A stretch of DNA of 55,754 nucleotides from contig NZ_JAHESF010000045.1 in the NCBI RefSeq assembly GCF_018598225.1, forward strand, positions 1-55,754, given 5' to 3'. Both the position numbers and the translations under genes were made by a program. Below are positions 16,993 to 26,143 of this stretch, piece by piece. The DNA is from Chryseosolibacter histidinae. Its GTDB lineage: Bacteria; Bacteroidota; Bacteroidia; Cytophagales; Cyclobacteriaceae. Position 1 is the stretch's first letter, and each line of letters opens with the position of its first letter. The notes under the pieces are model-generated. The model saw nothing but the letters and a program-made list of their open reading frames with translations. It had not been told where the DNA came from and did no database searches.

Positions 16993-18225
16993 ATGAGAGC
17001 AGCAATATATGTGACTTTGATTTTCGCCGCATGCGCTTCGGCAGGCCATGCGCAAAACAATAACAGGGATGCCAGAAAGATCACCGTAAATGAGTTCTTA
17101 GAAATAATTTCCGCTCACCCCGATATTGCGAAAGACGCTGCACGCACGGATGCCGCACAGGCAGAAGTCGACGTGGCGAAAATTATGCCTGATCCTTCCC
17201 TGACGTTGGGAAATCTTTCAGGTGATATAAGCGGGATCAATATGCCGCACCAGTGGTTCGTAGGACTGGATTATACCATTGAGGCTGGCGGCAAGCGCAG
17301 GCACCGGGTGCTCTATGCGAAAGCGCTGGTAGACCAGGCCAAAGCGCAGCATGAGCTGTTTGCCGCTGAATTTAAACGTGATGGCCTTTTGCTGTATCAG
17401 CGTTGCTGGATGCTGGAGAGACAACTTGACGAGCTGGAGCAATATGATAGTTTGCTGAGCGTCACCCGTGTTGATGACAGCCTGCAGGTATTCAAGCGCA
17501 GGATCGATAAAAGTGAAAATGGGCTGAAGCTGGATGCGCTTCGCCGGCGTTACAATGAAAGCCTCGAACGACTGAATGACCTTGTGGCGCATGTGGTTGG
17601 CAACGGTTGGGTACTGCCTTTCGAAGCGGTGTGGACTGAAAGTGACGGGCCGCTCGTGAAGATGGGAGAAGAGCACCCGGTAATGAAGCTGAATAGAGTT
17701 GAGACAAGACTTGCCGCCGAGGAATTGCTCGTGTCGGAAAGCAATCGTGTGCCGGATATCTCGTTTTCACTGGGCAATAGTTTTATCACACGGGCTACAA
17801 ACCCTGAAGCACCGTCGCCCCGGTACAATGCTATTACGGCAACGCTTTCTATTCCCTTGAAATTATCTAACATCCGGGGTGCGGAAAAGAAACGTGATAG
17901 CTACAAGATGGAGCAGGCCGCTCATGACGAGGCCTCTGCGGCGGAAATGCTGCAGCAGGAATTTGAGGTAGCTACCGACGATGTCGATCATATCAGCAGG
18001 GAGCTGAGAAGCATTGCCGGACTGATTGCCATGGAAAGACAATTTATAAAAACTATACCGGCAAACGAGGCCCTGATGCTCATGAATGAGTGGCGGCAGC
18101 TGAATGCTTATTGCGCCTTGCGCTGGGAAAAATTCGATCAGCTGGCGCAGAAGAAAGCGGAGCTTTACTTTTTGACCGGCGGTCGTTTGAATAATACACA
18201 TTCATTAACAGGTTCCCCCAGGTAA
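16993..18225 (+). CDS. TolC-family outer membrane efflux-like protein
   Basis: 410 residues from the ATG at 16993, chosen because it starts a clean signal peptide (MRAAIYVTLIFAACASAGHAQ); the frame is open further upstream. The mature part has the TolC/OEP pattern: an early PDPSLTLGN motif, long amphipathic helices with Asp/Glu/Arg/Gln, a second repeat with ISFSLGNSF, and a final helical stretch. It is slightly shorter than typical TolC. No inner membrane pump or adaptor is nearby. It lies between mcp and cheR, with its stop one base from the cheR start (taagATG), so it is clearly part of the che operon. Confidence 0.85.
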   Translation: MRAAIYVTLIFAACASAGHAQNNNRDARKITVNEFLEIISAHPDIAKDAARTDAAQAEVDVAKIMPDPSLTLGNLSGDISGINMPHQWFVGLDYTIEAGGKRRHRVLYAKALVDQAKAQHELFAAEFKRDGLLLYQRCWMLERQLDELEQYDSLLSVTRVDDSLQVFKRRIDKSENGLKLDALRRRYNESLERLNDLVAHVVGNGWVLPFEAVWTESDGPLVKMGEEHPVMKLNRVETRLAAEELLVSESNRVPDISFSLGNSFITRATNPEAPSPRYNAITATLSIPLKLSNIRGAEKKRDSYKMEQAAHDEASAAEMLQQEFEVATDDVDHISRELRSIAGLIAMERQFIKTIPANEALMLMNEWRQLNAYCALRWEKFDQLAQKKAELYFLTGGRLNNTHSLTGSPR

Positions 18226-18226
18226 G

Positions 18227-19090
18227 ATGACCGAGCAAACCAATACATCCATCGAATCGTCCCTTTTTATAAAAATGGATGACGAGAGCTTTTTGCGGCT
18301 GAGCTCTTATGTTACACGGGAATACGGGATCAAGCTTCCTAAGAGCAAGCTGTCGATGCTGGAGAGCAGGCTGAACAAAAAAGTGAAGAGCCTCGGTATG
18401 ACAAGTTATAAGCAGTTCCTGGAATACCTTTTCAGCGAAGAAGGAAAACAGGCGGAGCTGTTTCATGTGATCGACCTCATTACTACCAATAAAACGGATT
18501 TCTTTCGCGAACCTGATCACTTTAAATTCCTGTCAGGTAATTTCTTGCCTGATTGGGTGCAGCACGAGCAAGGGCGGCAACTGCGGATATGGTCTGCCGG
18601 GTGCTCTACGGGCGAGGAGCCCTATACATTGCTGATGGTGATGGAAGAATTCAGGCGGCGGTATCCACAGTTGAATTACAGCATCCACGCGAGCGACGTT
18701 TCCATGCGCGTGATCCAATCTGCTTTTCAGGGCATTTTCACCATGGATAAAATTGGCGTTGTGCCCCCTGAGATGAAGCGGAATTATTTTTTGAGAAGCA
18801 AACTTCAGCCTGACCTTGTAAGGGTGAAACCTGAATACAGGAAAAAGATATCGTATAAACGTATCAATCTGGTGGACGAGTCTTTTGGGTTGAACTGCTT
18901 TGATTACGACATCATTTTTTGCCGTAACGTGCTGATCTATTTTGATAAGGCAACGCAGGAGCGGATCATCCGGAAATTCGCGTCGCATCTCAGCCGGGGC
19001 GGCCTGCTTTTTATCGGGCATAGCGAGTCGATGATGGGAATGGACGTTCCGTTCAGGCAACTCAAGCCCACCATCTACCAGCTGCAATAA
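18227..19090 (+). CDS. cheR: Chemotaxis protein methyltransferase CheR
   Basis: 287 residues. N-terminal helical domain (about 18-90, containing REYGIKLPKSK), then a SAM-binding Rossmann fold with IWSAGCSTGEEPYTLLM (121-137) and the later FCRNVLIYFD typical of CheR. It methylates glutamates on the MCP using S-adenosylmethionine. Its start is one base after the TolC-like stop, so the genes are coupled. It has no TPR extension. Confidence 0.97.
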   Translation: MTEQTNTSIESSLFIKMDDESFLRLSSYVTREYGIKLPKSKLSMLESRLNKKVKSLGMTSYKQFLEYLFSEEGKQAELFHVIDLITTNKTDFFREPDHFKFLSGNFLPDWVQHEQGRQLRIWSAGCSTGEEPYTLLMVMEEFRRRYPQLNYSIHASDVSMRVIQSAFQGIFTMDKIGVVPPEMKRNYFLRSKLQPDLVRVKPEYRKKISYKRINLVDESFGLNCFDYDIIFCRNVLIYFDKATQERIIRKFASHLSRGGLLFIGHSESMMGMDVPFRQLKPTIYQLQ

Positions 19091-19140
19091 ATATCAGTGC
19101 TGCTTTTCACCTGGGCATGAACGCATAACCGGAGCGACGA

Positions 19141-20205
19141 ATGAAGAAGGCGATTAAGGTGCTGATCATTGACGATTCTGCATTGGTTCGGCAGACGCTT
19201 GCGGAGATCGTGGGTAACGATCCGCAGCTTGAGGTGATCGGTAAAGCTGCAGATCCATTTTTTGCGGCGCGTCACATACGCAATGAGGTGCCTGATGTGA
19301 TCACGCTTGACATTGAAATGCCGCGCATGGATGGCCTGACGTTTCTCAGAACGTTGATGGCCCGGTATCCGGTGCCGGTGGTGATCATCTCCAGCCTGAC
19401 ACAACATGGCAGCCACCTGGCGTTGCGTGCCCTTGAGCTGGGTGCCATTGAAATTGTAGCGAAATCCGAGATCAAAAATACGCGCGAGCATCTCGAAGAA
19501 ACCCGGATCCGTATTGTGGATGCGATCAAGGCAGCCTATATGGCCCCGGTGAGGCGCAATAGCCTCGCCGTTGCTCCCGAAGCGCAGAAAACGGTGTCAA
19601 AGCCCATACGGCGCAATGGTAAATTGCCTGCCTACAAGACCACCGACAAAGTGATCGCTGTTGGCGCATCTACGGGCGGCACCGAGGCGCTCCGGTATTT
19701 TCTGCAGCAGATGCCTGCCGATGCACCCGGGATCCTCATCACCCAACACATGCCTGCCGGATTCACCAAGTCATTTGCCGACCAGGTAAATACCCTGTGT
19801 GAGATCACCGTGAAGGAGGCACTCGATGGCGAACGGGTCATGCGCGGTCATGCCTACATCGCTCCCGGCGGAAGGCACATGGAGCTTGTCAGAAGCGGCG
19901 CCAAATATTTTATCAAAATACGCGATGGCGCGCTGGTGAACCGTCACAGGCCATCGGTGGATGTGCTTTTCAATTCTGTTGCCCACCACGCAGGACAGAA
20001 CGCGCTCGGGATCATCATGACAGGCATGGGGCGTGATGGCGCCGAGGGGCTCTTGAAAATGAAAGAAGCCGGTGCCCGAACCATTGCACAGGACGAAAAA
20101 TCAAGCGTGGTATTCGGTATGCCCAAGGAAGCGATCCGGATAGGAGGGGCAGACCAGGTGCTGCACCTCTATGATATGCCCATGAAGGTGCGGGCATTTT
20201 TTTAA
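19141..20205 (+). CDS. cheB: Chemotaxis response regulator / protein-glutamate methylesterase CheB
   Basis: 354 residues. Receiver domain 1-125 with D57 ([13 protein letters not shown]), a linker, then the methylesterase domain with catalytic S177 (GASTGG), H203 (TQHMPAGFT) and an Asp near 299 ([11 protein letters not shown]). It removes methyl groups from, and deamidates, the MCP. It is the last gene of the che block and no CheD, CheC or CheZ follows. The ATG at 19141 gives the canonical receiver start. Confidence 0.97.
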   Translation: MKKAIKVLIIDDSALVRQTLAEIVGNDPQLEVIGKAADPFFAARHIRNEVPDVITLDIEMPRMDGLTFLRTLMARYPVPVVIISSLTQHGSHLALRALELGAIEIVAKSEIKNTREHLEETRIRIVDAIKAAYMAPVRRNSLAVAPEAQKTVSKPIRRNGKLPAYKTTDKVIAVGASTGGTEALRYFLQQMPADAPGILITQHMPAGFTKSFADQVNTLCEITVKEALDGERVMRGHAYIAPGGRHMELVRSGAKYFIKIRDGALVNRHRPSVDVLFNSVAHHAGQNALGIIMTGMGRDGAEGLLKMKEAGARTIAQDEKSSVVFGMPKEAIRIGGADQVLHLYDMPMKVRAFF

Positions 20206-20251
20206 GTGGATATCTCATGCGGTGCGTCGCGCCAAGCTTTCGGCATGCAGC

Positions 20252-20280
20252 AAAAAAAGAGGCCGTCTTCCGACAGCCTC
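20252..20280 (-). terminator. Rho-independent terminator for the GFO/IDH gene
   Basis: Read on the minus strand: GAGGCTGTC, loop GGAA, GACGGCCTC, then seven T. It lies 47 bases beyond the GFO/IDH stop, with the heptamer array between. On the plus strand it faces the end of cheB but has no clear T-run, so termination of the che operon there is weaker. Confidence 0.9.
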
Positions 20281-20284
20281 CCTT

Positions 20285-20326
20285 AACTTTTAACTTTAAA
20301 CTTTAAATTTTAAACTTCGAACCTGG
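20285..20326 (-). repeat. Heptamer array abutting the GFO/IDH stop codon
   Basis: Six 7-base units, AACTTTT, AACTTTA, AACTTTA, AATTTTA, AACTTCG, AACCTGG, ending at the base before the TAA of the minus-strand gene. Read on the minus strand these are GTT-type units (TAAAGTT), so they belong to the same family as 2762-2813. Only one arm is present here. Confidence 0.88.
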
Positions 20327-21820
20327 TTAGACTTTCCCCAGCGTCCAACCCTGCCTGTACTCACGTTTTACGAACTGGTTGGCTTCGTCGAAGTTGGTGA
20401 TCTTCATGTTCGCGCCATCCCAGAGCAGCTTGATGTTGCGGCCCGGGTAATCGTACTGCGGAGCAGGGTTCGGGTTGCTTTCCGTAGGCTTCACTTCGCG
20501 TGGCTTGCGGATGTCGTGGGCGCGGATGGCCAGGTTGCCCATCAGTACCGTTTCGGTCAGCGGTCCCGCGATCTCGAAGGGTGAGCTCACTTCCATTTTT
20601 CCGTAGCCCGCGAGGCATGCTTCCACCCACTGTGCATAGTGGCCTTCTGCGCTGCCGGGAACACGTTTAATGGTCTGCGGCACATTCACTTCCTGGTTTT
20701 TAGTGGTCGGCAACAGGGAAGGAAGCATGCCGTACGTGCCGCACATCATCTTTCCTTTTGTACCGATGAAGAGAACGCCGTTGCCACCGTCTCCCATTTT
20801 TTCATTCGGACCCAGCTCTTCAGGACGCTCAGGCTGAATGCCGCCGTCCATCCAATGCATTTTTACCGGGGGCTTTCCATCGCGGGCCGGGAAGGTCAGG
20901 ATCACATAAGAAGAAGGAGGGCAGCTGTCAGGGAAGTAGCCGCGTTTGAATTCATCCACGTACACGCTTCCAACGCTGGCGGTAACATCGGTAGGATACT
21001 TTAATCCCAGCACACGGAAAGGTGGCTCAATGATGTGACAGCCCATATCGCCCAGCGCACCGGTTCCATAATCCCACCAGCCACGCCAGTTGAAGGGAAC
21101 AAGCTTGTCAACGAATTCTTTGTACGGAGCAGTGCCGAGCCAGAGGTCCCAGTCGAGCTCTTTGGGCACCTGTGCTTTTTGTGTAGACCATTCGATGCCT
21201 TGCGGCCACACGGGGCGGTTGGTCCAGCAATAGACCGTGTGTACATCGCCGAGCAGGCCTGCGTTGTACCACTCCACGAGCTGACGTACACCGTCGCCCG
21301 AAGAGCCCTGGTTGCCCATCTGTGTTACCACCTTGTATTTTTTGGCGGCTTCTGTGAGCATACGCGCTTCATAGATGTCGTGGGTCAGTGGCTTTTGCAC
21401 ATACACGTGTTTTCCGAGCTGCATCGCCGCCATGGCCTGTACGGCGTGGTTATGGTCAGGTGTGGATACGGAAACGGCATCGATGTGCTTGTGCTCCTTG
21501 TCGAGCATGGTACGGAAATCCTTGAAGTATTTCGCCTTGGGAAAAGCGGCCACAGATTTGGCGGCACGGCGGTCGTCGACATCGCAGAGGTAGGCGATCT
21601 CCGCTTTACCGCTCTTCGCGAAGGCGGCAATATCGCTTTCACCTTTTCCTCCCGCGCCGATACCGGCAACATACAGCTTATCGCTGGGCGCAACGTAACC
21701 ATTTCCCAATACAAAGCGGGGCACGATGGTGAACGCTGCGGCTGCCATGCCTGCATTTTTTATGAACTGTCTCCTCGATGAGTTTTCTGCCTGTGGCGGA
21801 GTGTTTTTCTTCAATGGCAT
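20327..21820 (-). CDS. Tat-exported GFO/IDH/MocA-family oxidoreductase
   Basis: 497 residues from the ATG at 21820; a TTG at 21847 would add nine residues. A twin-arginine signal is evident: SSRRQFIKNAG then a hydrophobic AAAAFTIVP. The Rossmann NAD(P) site follows (AGIGAGGKGESD), then CDVDDRRA and the family Lys in VQKPLTHD (Gln replaces the more usual Glu before Lys-Pro, as in many Bacteroidota members). A long C-terminal domain carries WNRGWWDYGTGALGDMG-like NWRGWWDYGTGALG. Secreted members of this family act on sugars or keto-sugars with tightly bound cofactor. It follows the Gdh3 and GMC genes, pointing to periplasmic sugar oxidation. Confidence 0.92.
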   Translation of the reverse strand: MPLKKNTPPQAENSSRRQFIKNAGMAAAAFTIVPRFVLGNGYVAPSDKLYVAGIGAGGKGESDIAAFAKSGKAEIAYLCDVDDRRAAKSVAAFPKAKYFKDFRTMLDKEHKHIDAVSVSTPDHNHAVQAMAAMQLGKHVYVQKPLTHDIYEARMLTEAAKKYKVVTQMGNQGSSGDGVRQLVEWYNAGLLGDVHTVYCWTNRPVWPQGIEWSTQKAQVPKELDWDLWLGTAPYKEFVDKLVPFNWRGWWDYGTGALGDMGCHIIEPPFRVLGLKYPTDVTASVGSVYVDEFKRGYFPDSCPPSSYVILTFPARDGKPPVKMHWMDGGIQPERPEELGPNEKMGDGGNGVLFIGTKGKMMCGTYGMLPSLLPTTKNQEVNVPQTIKRVPGSAEGHYAQWVEACLAGYGKMEVSSPFEIAGPLTETVLMGNLAIRAHDIRKPREVKPTESNPNPAPQYDYPGRNIKLLWDGANMKITNFDEANQFVKREYRQGWTLGKV

Positions 21821-21864
21821 TACGTTAAAGGATTTATGGTTTAACAAATATTTTAAGTTTCGTC

Positions 21865-22524
21865 TCAGGAATTGAATTTCACAGAGATCTCAAGGGTGCG
21901 GTCGTCATACTTCACGCCGTACTGGTCAAGCACTTCCTGCGGAACACCGTCCCACTGGTTGGGTTTGTTGCCGGCGTAGCCCAGGTCTGCGATGCCCATC
22001 TTGCTGCTGAAGAAACCACACGCTGTGAGGTCTCGCATGGTGTTGAAGAACGCCACGCCTGCAGCCATTTCAGGTTTTGCCTTTTCAGGATATGCGATCT
22101 CATCCACCATCTCGATCTGCTGCTGCGATGAGCACGAAGCAAAATCGGAGTTGTAGCGGCGCATGCACTGCAGGTCGAGCCACTTGATGCCACCCCGCAG
22201 CGGGATCTGGTAGTTGGGCCTGTCTTTGGCCATGAACTCGATGAAGTCGGGTACACCCGCGTCGGTTGCGCTTCCGGATGTCTCGTCTTTCGGGATGATG
22301 ATGTCGGCCAGCACAGAAATGGTTTTCATCTCATGTGCATCGAAGAATTTTTCGCTTGCCAGCTTCTGCTCGCGCACAAGCTCCTGCGCGTTGCGGTCTA
22401 TGGTGAACGCTGCCGGTGTCTCTGCCGCCGCAGTCTCTTTAGGCTCGCACGATTGTGTTTGTAATAAAACGCCTGCCCCGGCGGTACCCAGGGCCAGTGT
22501 CTTTAAATATTTTCTTCTATCCAT
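21865..22524 (-). CDS. Gluconate 2-dehydrogenase subunit 3-like (small subunit of GMC dehydrogenase)
   Basis: 219 residues. Tat signal DRRKYLK followed by LALGTAGAGVLL, then TQSC, which could serve as a lipid-anchor cysteine. The mature part has the Gdh3 pattern (TISVLADIIIPKDETSGSATDAGVPDFI, broken here at DAG; later FFNTMRDLTACGFFSS). In this family the small subunit carries the Tat signal and takes the FAD-containing GMC subunit, which lacks its own, across the membrane. The partner GMC gene lies 89 bases upstream in the same direction, matching that arrangement. Confidence 0.9.
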   Translation of the reverse strand: MDRRKYLKTLALGTAGAGVLLQTQSCEPKETAAAETPAAFTIDRNAQELVREQKLASEKFFDAHEMKTISVLADIIIPKDETSGSATDAGVPDFIEFMAKDRPNYQIPLRGGIKWLDLQCMRRYNSDFASCSSQQQIEMVDEIAYPEKAKPEMAAGVAFFNTMRDLTACGFFSSKMGIADLGYAGNKPNQWDGVPQEVLDQYGVKYDDRTLEISVKFNS

Positions 22525-22532
22525 ACTCTGCT

Positions 22533-22616
22533 AAGTTTCAGGTTACAAGTTTCAAGTTTCAAGTTTGTAGGACTGTTCCTCAACTTTAAACTTTGAACAT
22601 TAAACTTTAAATTTTA
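22533..22616 (-). repeat. Heptamer array with inverted arms abutting the GMC stop codon
   Basis: Left arm 22533-22567: AAGTTTC, AGGTTAC, AAGTTTC, AAGTTTC, AAGTTTG. Spacer of 14 bases. Right arm 22582-22616: AACTTTA, AACTTTG, AACATTA, AACTTTA, AATTTTA; its last unit includes the TAA stop of the GMC gene. The arms are broadly complementary, so the transcript between the GMC and Gdh3-like genes could fold into a long hairpin. Confidence 0.9.
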
Positions 22617-24359
22617 AAGATTCTGCTTTTTGATCTCGTCGATGATGTACTCGGAGGCACGCATCGAAAGGGCCAGGATCGTCCACGTCGGATTTTTGTC
22701 AGCCTGTGAAACGAAGGGACCACCATCCACCACGAATACGTTCTTGCAGTCGTGAGCCTGGTTGAATTTGTTCAGCACCGATTGCTTCGGATCGTCGCCC
22801 ATGCGGGTTGTTCCCACTTCGTGGATGATCCTTCCGGGTGCTTCAAGACCCCAGTTGTTTTCAGCGGAGCTCTTGCCATAAGTCACCACGCCGCCCATCT
22901 TGTCGATGATCTCGGCAAAGGTTTCCTTCATGTGCTTGGCTTGTTTGATCTCGTAGTCGCTCCATTTGTAATGGAAACGCAGCACGGGGATGCCGTATTT
23001 GTCAACGGTGGTAGGATCGATCTCGCAATAGTTTTCTTTGCGCGCAATGGCTTCGCCACGTCCGGCCATGCCAAAGGTAGCGCCGTAGAAGTAACGATAG
23101 TCATCCTTGAGCGAAGCACCGTAACCGCCGGCTGCTTTCGTCTGGCCGTCGCGTCCGGGATACTTTCCGTTGGTGTTGTGCATGCCGAAGCCGAAACCGT
23201 ATCCGGGCATACCCATACCTCCGCCATATTCGATGTGATAACCGCGGGGGAAGTCGAGCTTTTTGTTGTCGAGCCACCACGGGGTGTATACGTGCATGCC
23301 ACCCACGCCGTCTTCGTTGTAACGCTTGCGCCCTACGAGCTTCGGAAGGATACCGCCCATAGAGGCACCGGTAGAATCGTGGAGGTATTTACCAACCACA
23401 TCGCTTGAGTTAGCCAGTCCGTTGGGATGGCGTGCTGATTTTGAGTTCAGCAACAACCTGGCCGATTCGCAGGCGCTGGCGGCGAGCACCACCACTTTGG
23501 CGTTCACAACATATTCCTGCATGTCGTCTTTGCTCACGTACGAGATACCGGTTGCCAGTCCCTTTTCATCCGTCAGCACTTCGCGCGCCATGGCATTGGC
23601 AATAACATCTACGTTGCCTGTGGCCATCGCGGGTTTTACCAGTACCGATGAGGACGAGAAGTCGCCATACACGGTACAGCCGCGGTTACACTGCGAGCAG
23701 AAGAAGCACGCGCCCCTGTCTTTGTTGTTCTCCAGCGGGCGGGTGAGAATAGAAAGCCGTGAAGGAATCACAGGGATGCCGATAGAAGTGGCAGCTTCCT
23801 TGATAAAAAGCTCGTGCAGCCTCGGCTTCGGCGGAGGAAGGAAAATGCTGTCAGGGTCGTTCGGCAGATTTTCTTTCGATCCGAAAACACCGATGAGCCT
23901 GTCTACCTTGTCGTAGTAAGGCGCAACATCGTCATAGCTGATGGGCCAGTCATCGCCCAGGCCGTCAACGCTGCGGTGTTTGAAGTCCTTGGGACCAAAA
24001 CGAAGAGAGATCCTGCCCCAGTGATTGGTACGACCGCCCAGCATGCGTGAGCGGAACCAGTCGAACCGCGTTCCGTCTTTTTGGGTGTAGGGCTCGCCTT
24101 CGAGCTCCCAGCCACCATAGGCGGCGTCGAAATCTCCGAAGTGCCTCAGCGGTGTGCTGGCGCCTCTCCTGGGAGATTCATATGGCCATTTCAGTTGTGT
24201 AACATTTTTGGCAGGATCGTACATCGGTCCTGCTTCGAGCAAAAGCACTTTTATTCCGGCGTTGGCCAGGGTATAGGCCGCCATTCCGCCACCTGCTCCT
24301 GACCCCACAATACATACGTCGTAGGACTTCGATGACTTTTTGATTTGAAAATCTGGCAT
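22614..24359 (-). CDS. GMC-family FAD-dependent sugar/alcohol dehydrogenase, catalytic subunit
   Basis: 581 residues. N-terminal FAD site [16 protein letters not shown] (16-31) and LLLEAGP. Residues C218, C221, C224 and C228 ([12 protein letters not shown]) resemble in position and spacing the Fe-S ligand region of FAD glucose/fructose dehydrogenases, where a 3Fe-4S cluster passes electrons to a cytochrome. The C-terminal active-site region is intact ([19 protein letters not shown]). No signal peptide, as expected if it is exported with the Tat-bearing Gdh3-like partner. Likely role: oxidation of a sugar or glycoside in the periplasm, possibly at C3 to a 3-keto sugar. The electron acceptor is not encoded here. 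Confidence 0.92.
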   Translation of the reverse strand: MPDFQIKKSSKSYDVCIVGSGAGGGMAAYTLANAGIKVLLLEAGPMYDPAKNVTQLKWPYESPRRGASTPLRHFGDFDAAYGGWELEGEPYTQKDGTRFDWFRSRMLGGRTNHWGRISLRFGPKDFKHRSVDGLGDDWPISYDDVAPYYDKVDRLIGVFGSKENLPNDPDSIFLPPPKPRLHELFIKEAATSIGIPVIPSRLSILTRPLENNKDRGACFFCSQCNRGCTVYGDFSSSSVLVKPAMATGNVDVIANAMAREVLTDEKGLATGISYVSKDDMQEYVVNAKVVVLAASACESARLLLNSKSARHPNGLANSSDVVGKYLHDSTGASMGGILPKLVGRKRYNEDGVGGMHVYTPWWLDNKKLDFPRGYHIEYGGGMGMPGYGFGFGMHNTNGKYPGRDGQTKAAGGYGASLKDDYRYFYGATFGMAGRGEAIARKENYCEIDPTTVDKYGIPVLRFHYKWSDYEIKQAKHMKETFAEIIDKMGGVVTYGKSSAENNWGLEAPGRIIHEVGTTRMGDDPKQSVLNKFNQAHDCKNVFVVDGGPFVSQADKNPTWTILALSMRASEYIIDEIKKQNL

Positions 24360-24379
24360 AGGTATTAAGATATGATGTG

Positions 24380-24410
24380 CTAAATGTAACCGTTTAAACG
24401 ATAAATAGAA
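24380..24410 (-). promoter_or_regulatory. Candidate promoter/operator of the GMC-Gdh3-GFO unit
   Basis: A perfect 10-bp palindrome CGTTTAAACG (24391-24400) lies about 30 bases before the GMC start. On the minus strand, TACATTTA just downstream resembles the Bacteroidota -7 box TAnnTTTG with its last base changed. No good -33 TTG was found, so this is tentative. Confidence 0.35.
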
Positions 24411-24480
24411 ATCGGTAATTATCTGAGTGGTAATGAATTTTAACTAACAGGCGTACGGGTAAAACAGCCATCCGCCTGAT

Positions 24481-24517
24481 AAAAAAAATCCCTGCTCCGG
24501 TTGCCCGGAACAGGGAT
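24481..24517 (-). terminator. Rho-independent terminator after the STN-SusC/SusD unit
   Basis: On the minus strand ATCCCTG-T-TCCGG, loop GCAA, CCGGA-G-CAGGGAT followed by seven T. It starts 29 bases after the SusD stop and separates the sigma/FecR/SusCD unit from the oxidoreductase genes. Confidence 0.92.
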
Positions 24518-24545
24518 GTGTTCGCATTACCCCTAATCGTTCATG

Positions 24546-26117
24546 TTAATCCCATCCAGGATTGTTATGTCCTGTCAGGCTGGGATTGTTCCTGTAATCC
24601 GCTGCAGGTAAAGGAAGCAGAAGATGCTTGGCCTGCAGGGTAGCGCCGTTCAACGTAGCCCCAACGAAATCCACAAAAGAATGTGTGTTGGTCGATGCAT
24701 TGTACACGTATACTTTGCGAATGCGGATCATGTCGAACCAGGTCTGGCCTTCGTAGCTGAGCTCGTGCCAGCGCTCTCTCCATACCAGCTCACGGAAAGA
24801 TGTTTGATTCAATGTGCCGATATCAGGTGTGGTAAGCCCCGCGCGGTCGCGGATAGCCTTCAGCGCATTGTATGCGGCAGCGTTGGGAGCTCCTCCTACT
24901 TCGTTCTGCGCTTCGGCGTACATCAGCAGCACGTCTGCGTAGCGGAGCAACGGATAGTTGAGGCCTGAGTTTCCGGTTCCGGGTAAACCTGGCGGCGGTG
25001 CACCGTTGGCCGGGGTGTCGAAGTGTTTGTACACATAGAACCTGTTCAGTGTGATCGGCGCGCCCACACCACCATCGAGGAAGTATTGTTTGAAATAAAA
25101 TCCTTTCTCCTGTGTTCTGGCGTCGCCTGCTTCATAGGAAGCGAGGAAGTTGGTTGTCGGCACCGTGGTTCCCACTTCACCGGAGGCGGTGATGTTGGTG
25201 TTGTTGGGCAGGAAGTACGTCTGGTAGTTGGCATTGGCAACACCCGCAGCATACTGGATCATGAAGAGATGCTCCAAAGAGTTTTCCTTGGTGGGGTCAT
25301 GCAGATCGTTATAGCTCGTGAACAGACCTACCTTCGTAGGGTTTGCTGTAGCATAATCGATCACTTCCTTAGCCTTGTCTGCGGCCTTCTGGTAATAGGC
25401 AGCGCCTTTTTTCAGCGGCTCGCCGGCCATGGTGAGGTAAACTTTTGCCAGCAGGGCTTTTACCGCCATTTGCGAGGCGAGGCCCGAAGCATCGGTTACC
25501 GCGAATCCGGCCTGCTCAGCATCCAGCAGATCTGATTCAATGGTTGCGTATACCGTTTCTGCCGATGCGCGCGGTGCGTTCACGTTAGGATCGTTCCAGG
25601 AGAGGATCGGTTTGGTGATCAGGGGAACATCACCCCAAAGCCTTACCAGCCAGAAGTAATGGAACGCGCGCTGAAACTTGGCGTGACCCACCCACTTCTT
25701 GGCATTGGCTTCCGTAATGCCGGGCGTGCCGGGGATTTTTTCAATGGCCAGGTTAGCGTTGGCAATACCATCATACAACTGTCTCCACCACTGTGAGAGG
25801 TGCAGGTTGTCGCCGGTATACGTGTAGCTGTACAGGTTGTTCAGATCTGAGTTCTGTCCAGTCTCGGTTTCGGCGGTTCCGCTCAGCGCATCCAGCATCT
25901 GGAAATTGGCCGAGAAGATGCCGGTACCATCGCCGTGAAACCTCAGATTCTCATAGATGCCGTAAACTGCAGCCTCGGCATCTTCAGGTACCGCGAAAAA
26001 TGTTTCAGGAGCGATGTTGGAAGGATCTTCTTCTTTGAGGAAATCGGAACATCCCGCGCCTGCGATCAACACTCCGCAAAGCAGGAGCTTGCTTATATTT
26101 TTAGTCGTGAATTTCAT
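24546..26117 (-). CDS. SusD/RagB-family nutrient-binding lipoprotein
   Basis: 523 residues from the ATG at 26117 (MKFTTKNISKLLLCGVLIAG). Earlier in-frame ATGs exist at 26129 and 26144, the last overlapping the SusC stop as TAATG. Lipobox AGAGC gives an outer-membrane anchored lipoprotein. SusD hallmarks: DPSNIAPETFF near the start, the helical TPR-like core with AKFQRAFHYFWLVRLWGDVPL, and a C-terminal NNPGW-like end. It caps the SusC channel and binds the substrate. Its order directly after SusC is canonical. Confidence 0.95.
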   Translation of the reverse strand: MKFTTKNISKLLLCGVLIAGAGCSDFLKEEDPSNIAPETFFAVPEDAEAAVYGIYENLRFHGDGTGIFSANFQMLDALSGTAETETGQNSDLNNLYSYTYTGDNLHLSQWWRQLYDGIANANLAIEKIPGTPGITEANAKKWVGHAKFQRAFHYFWLVRLWGDVPLITKPILSWNDPNVNAPRASAETVYATIESDLLDAEQAGFAVTDASGLASQMAVKALLAKVYLTMAGEPLKKGAAYYQKAADKAKEVIDYATANPTKVGLFTSYNDLHDPTKENSLEHLFMIQYAAGVANANYQTYFLPNNTNITASGEVGTTVPTTNFLASYEAGDARTQEKGFYFKQYFLDGGVGAPITLNRFYVYKHFDTPANGAPPPGLPGTGNSGLNYPLLRYADVLLMYAEAQNEVGGAPNAAAYNALKAIRDRAGLTTPDIGTLNQTSFRELVWRERWHELSYEGQTWFDMIRIRKVYVYNASTNTHSFVDFVGATLNGATLQAKHLLLPLPAADYRNNPSLTGHNNPGWD

Positions 26118-26143
26118 CTTGTCAATCATTTTTAATTGAACCA

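Noticed and set aside
22533-22616. Heptamer arrays as rho-independent terminators
   Set aside because: The arms are AT-rich and imperfect and no T-run follows; a separate textbook terminator exists beside the array at 20252-20280.
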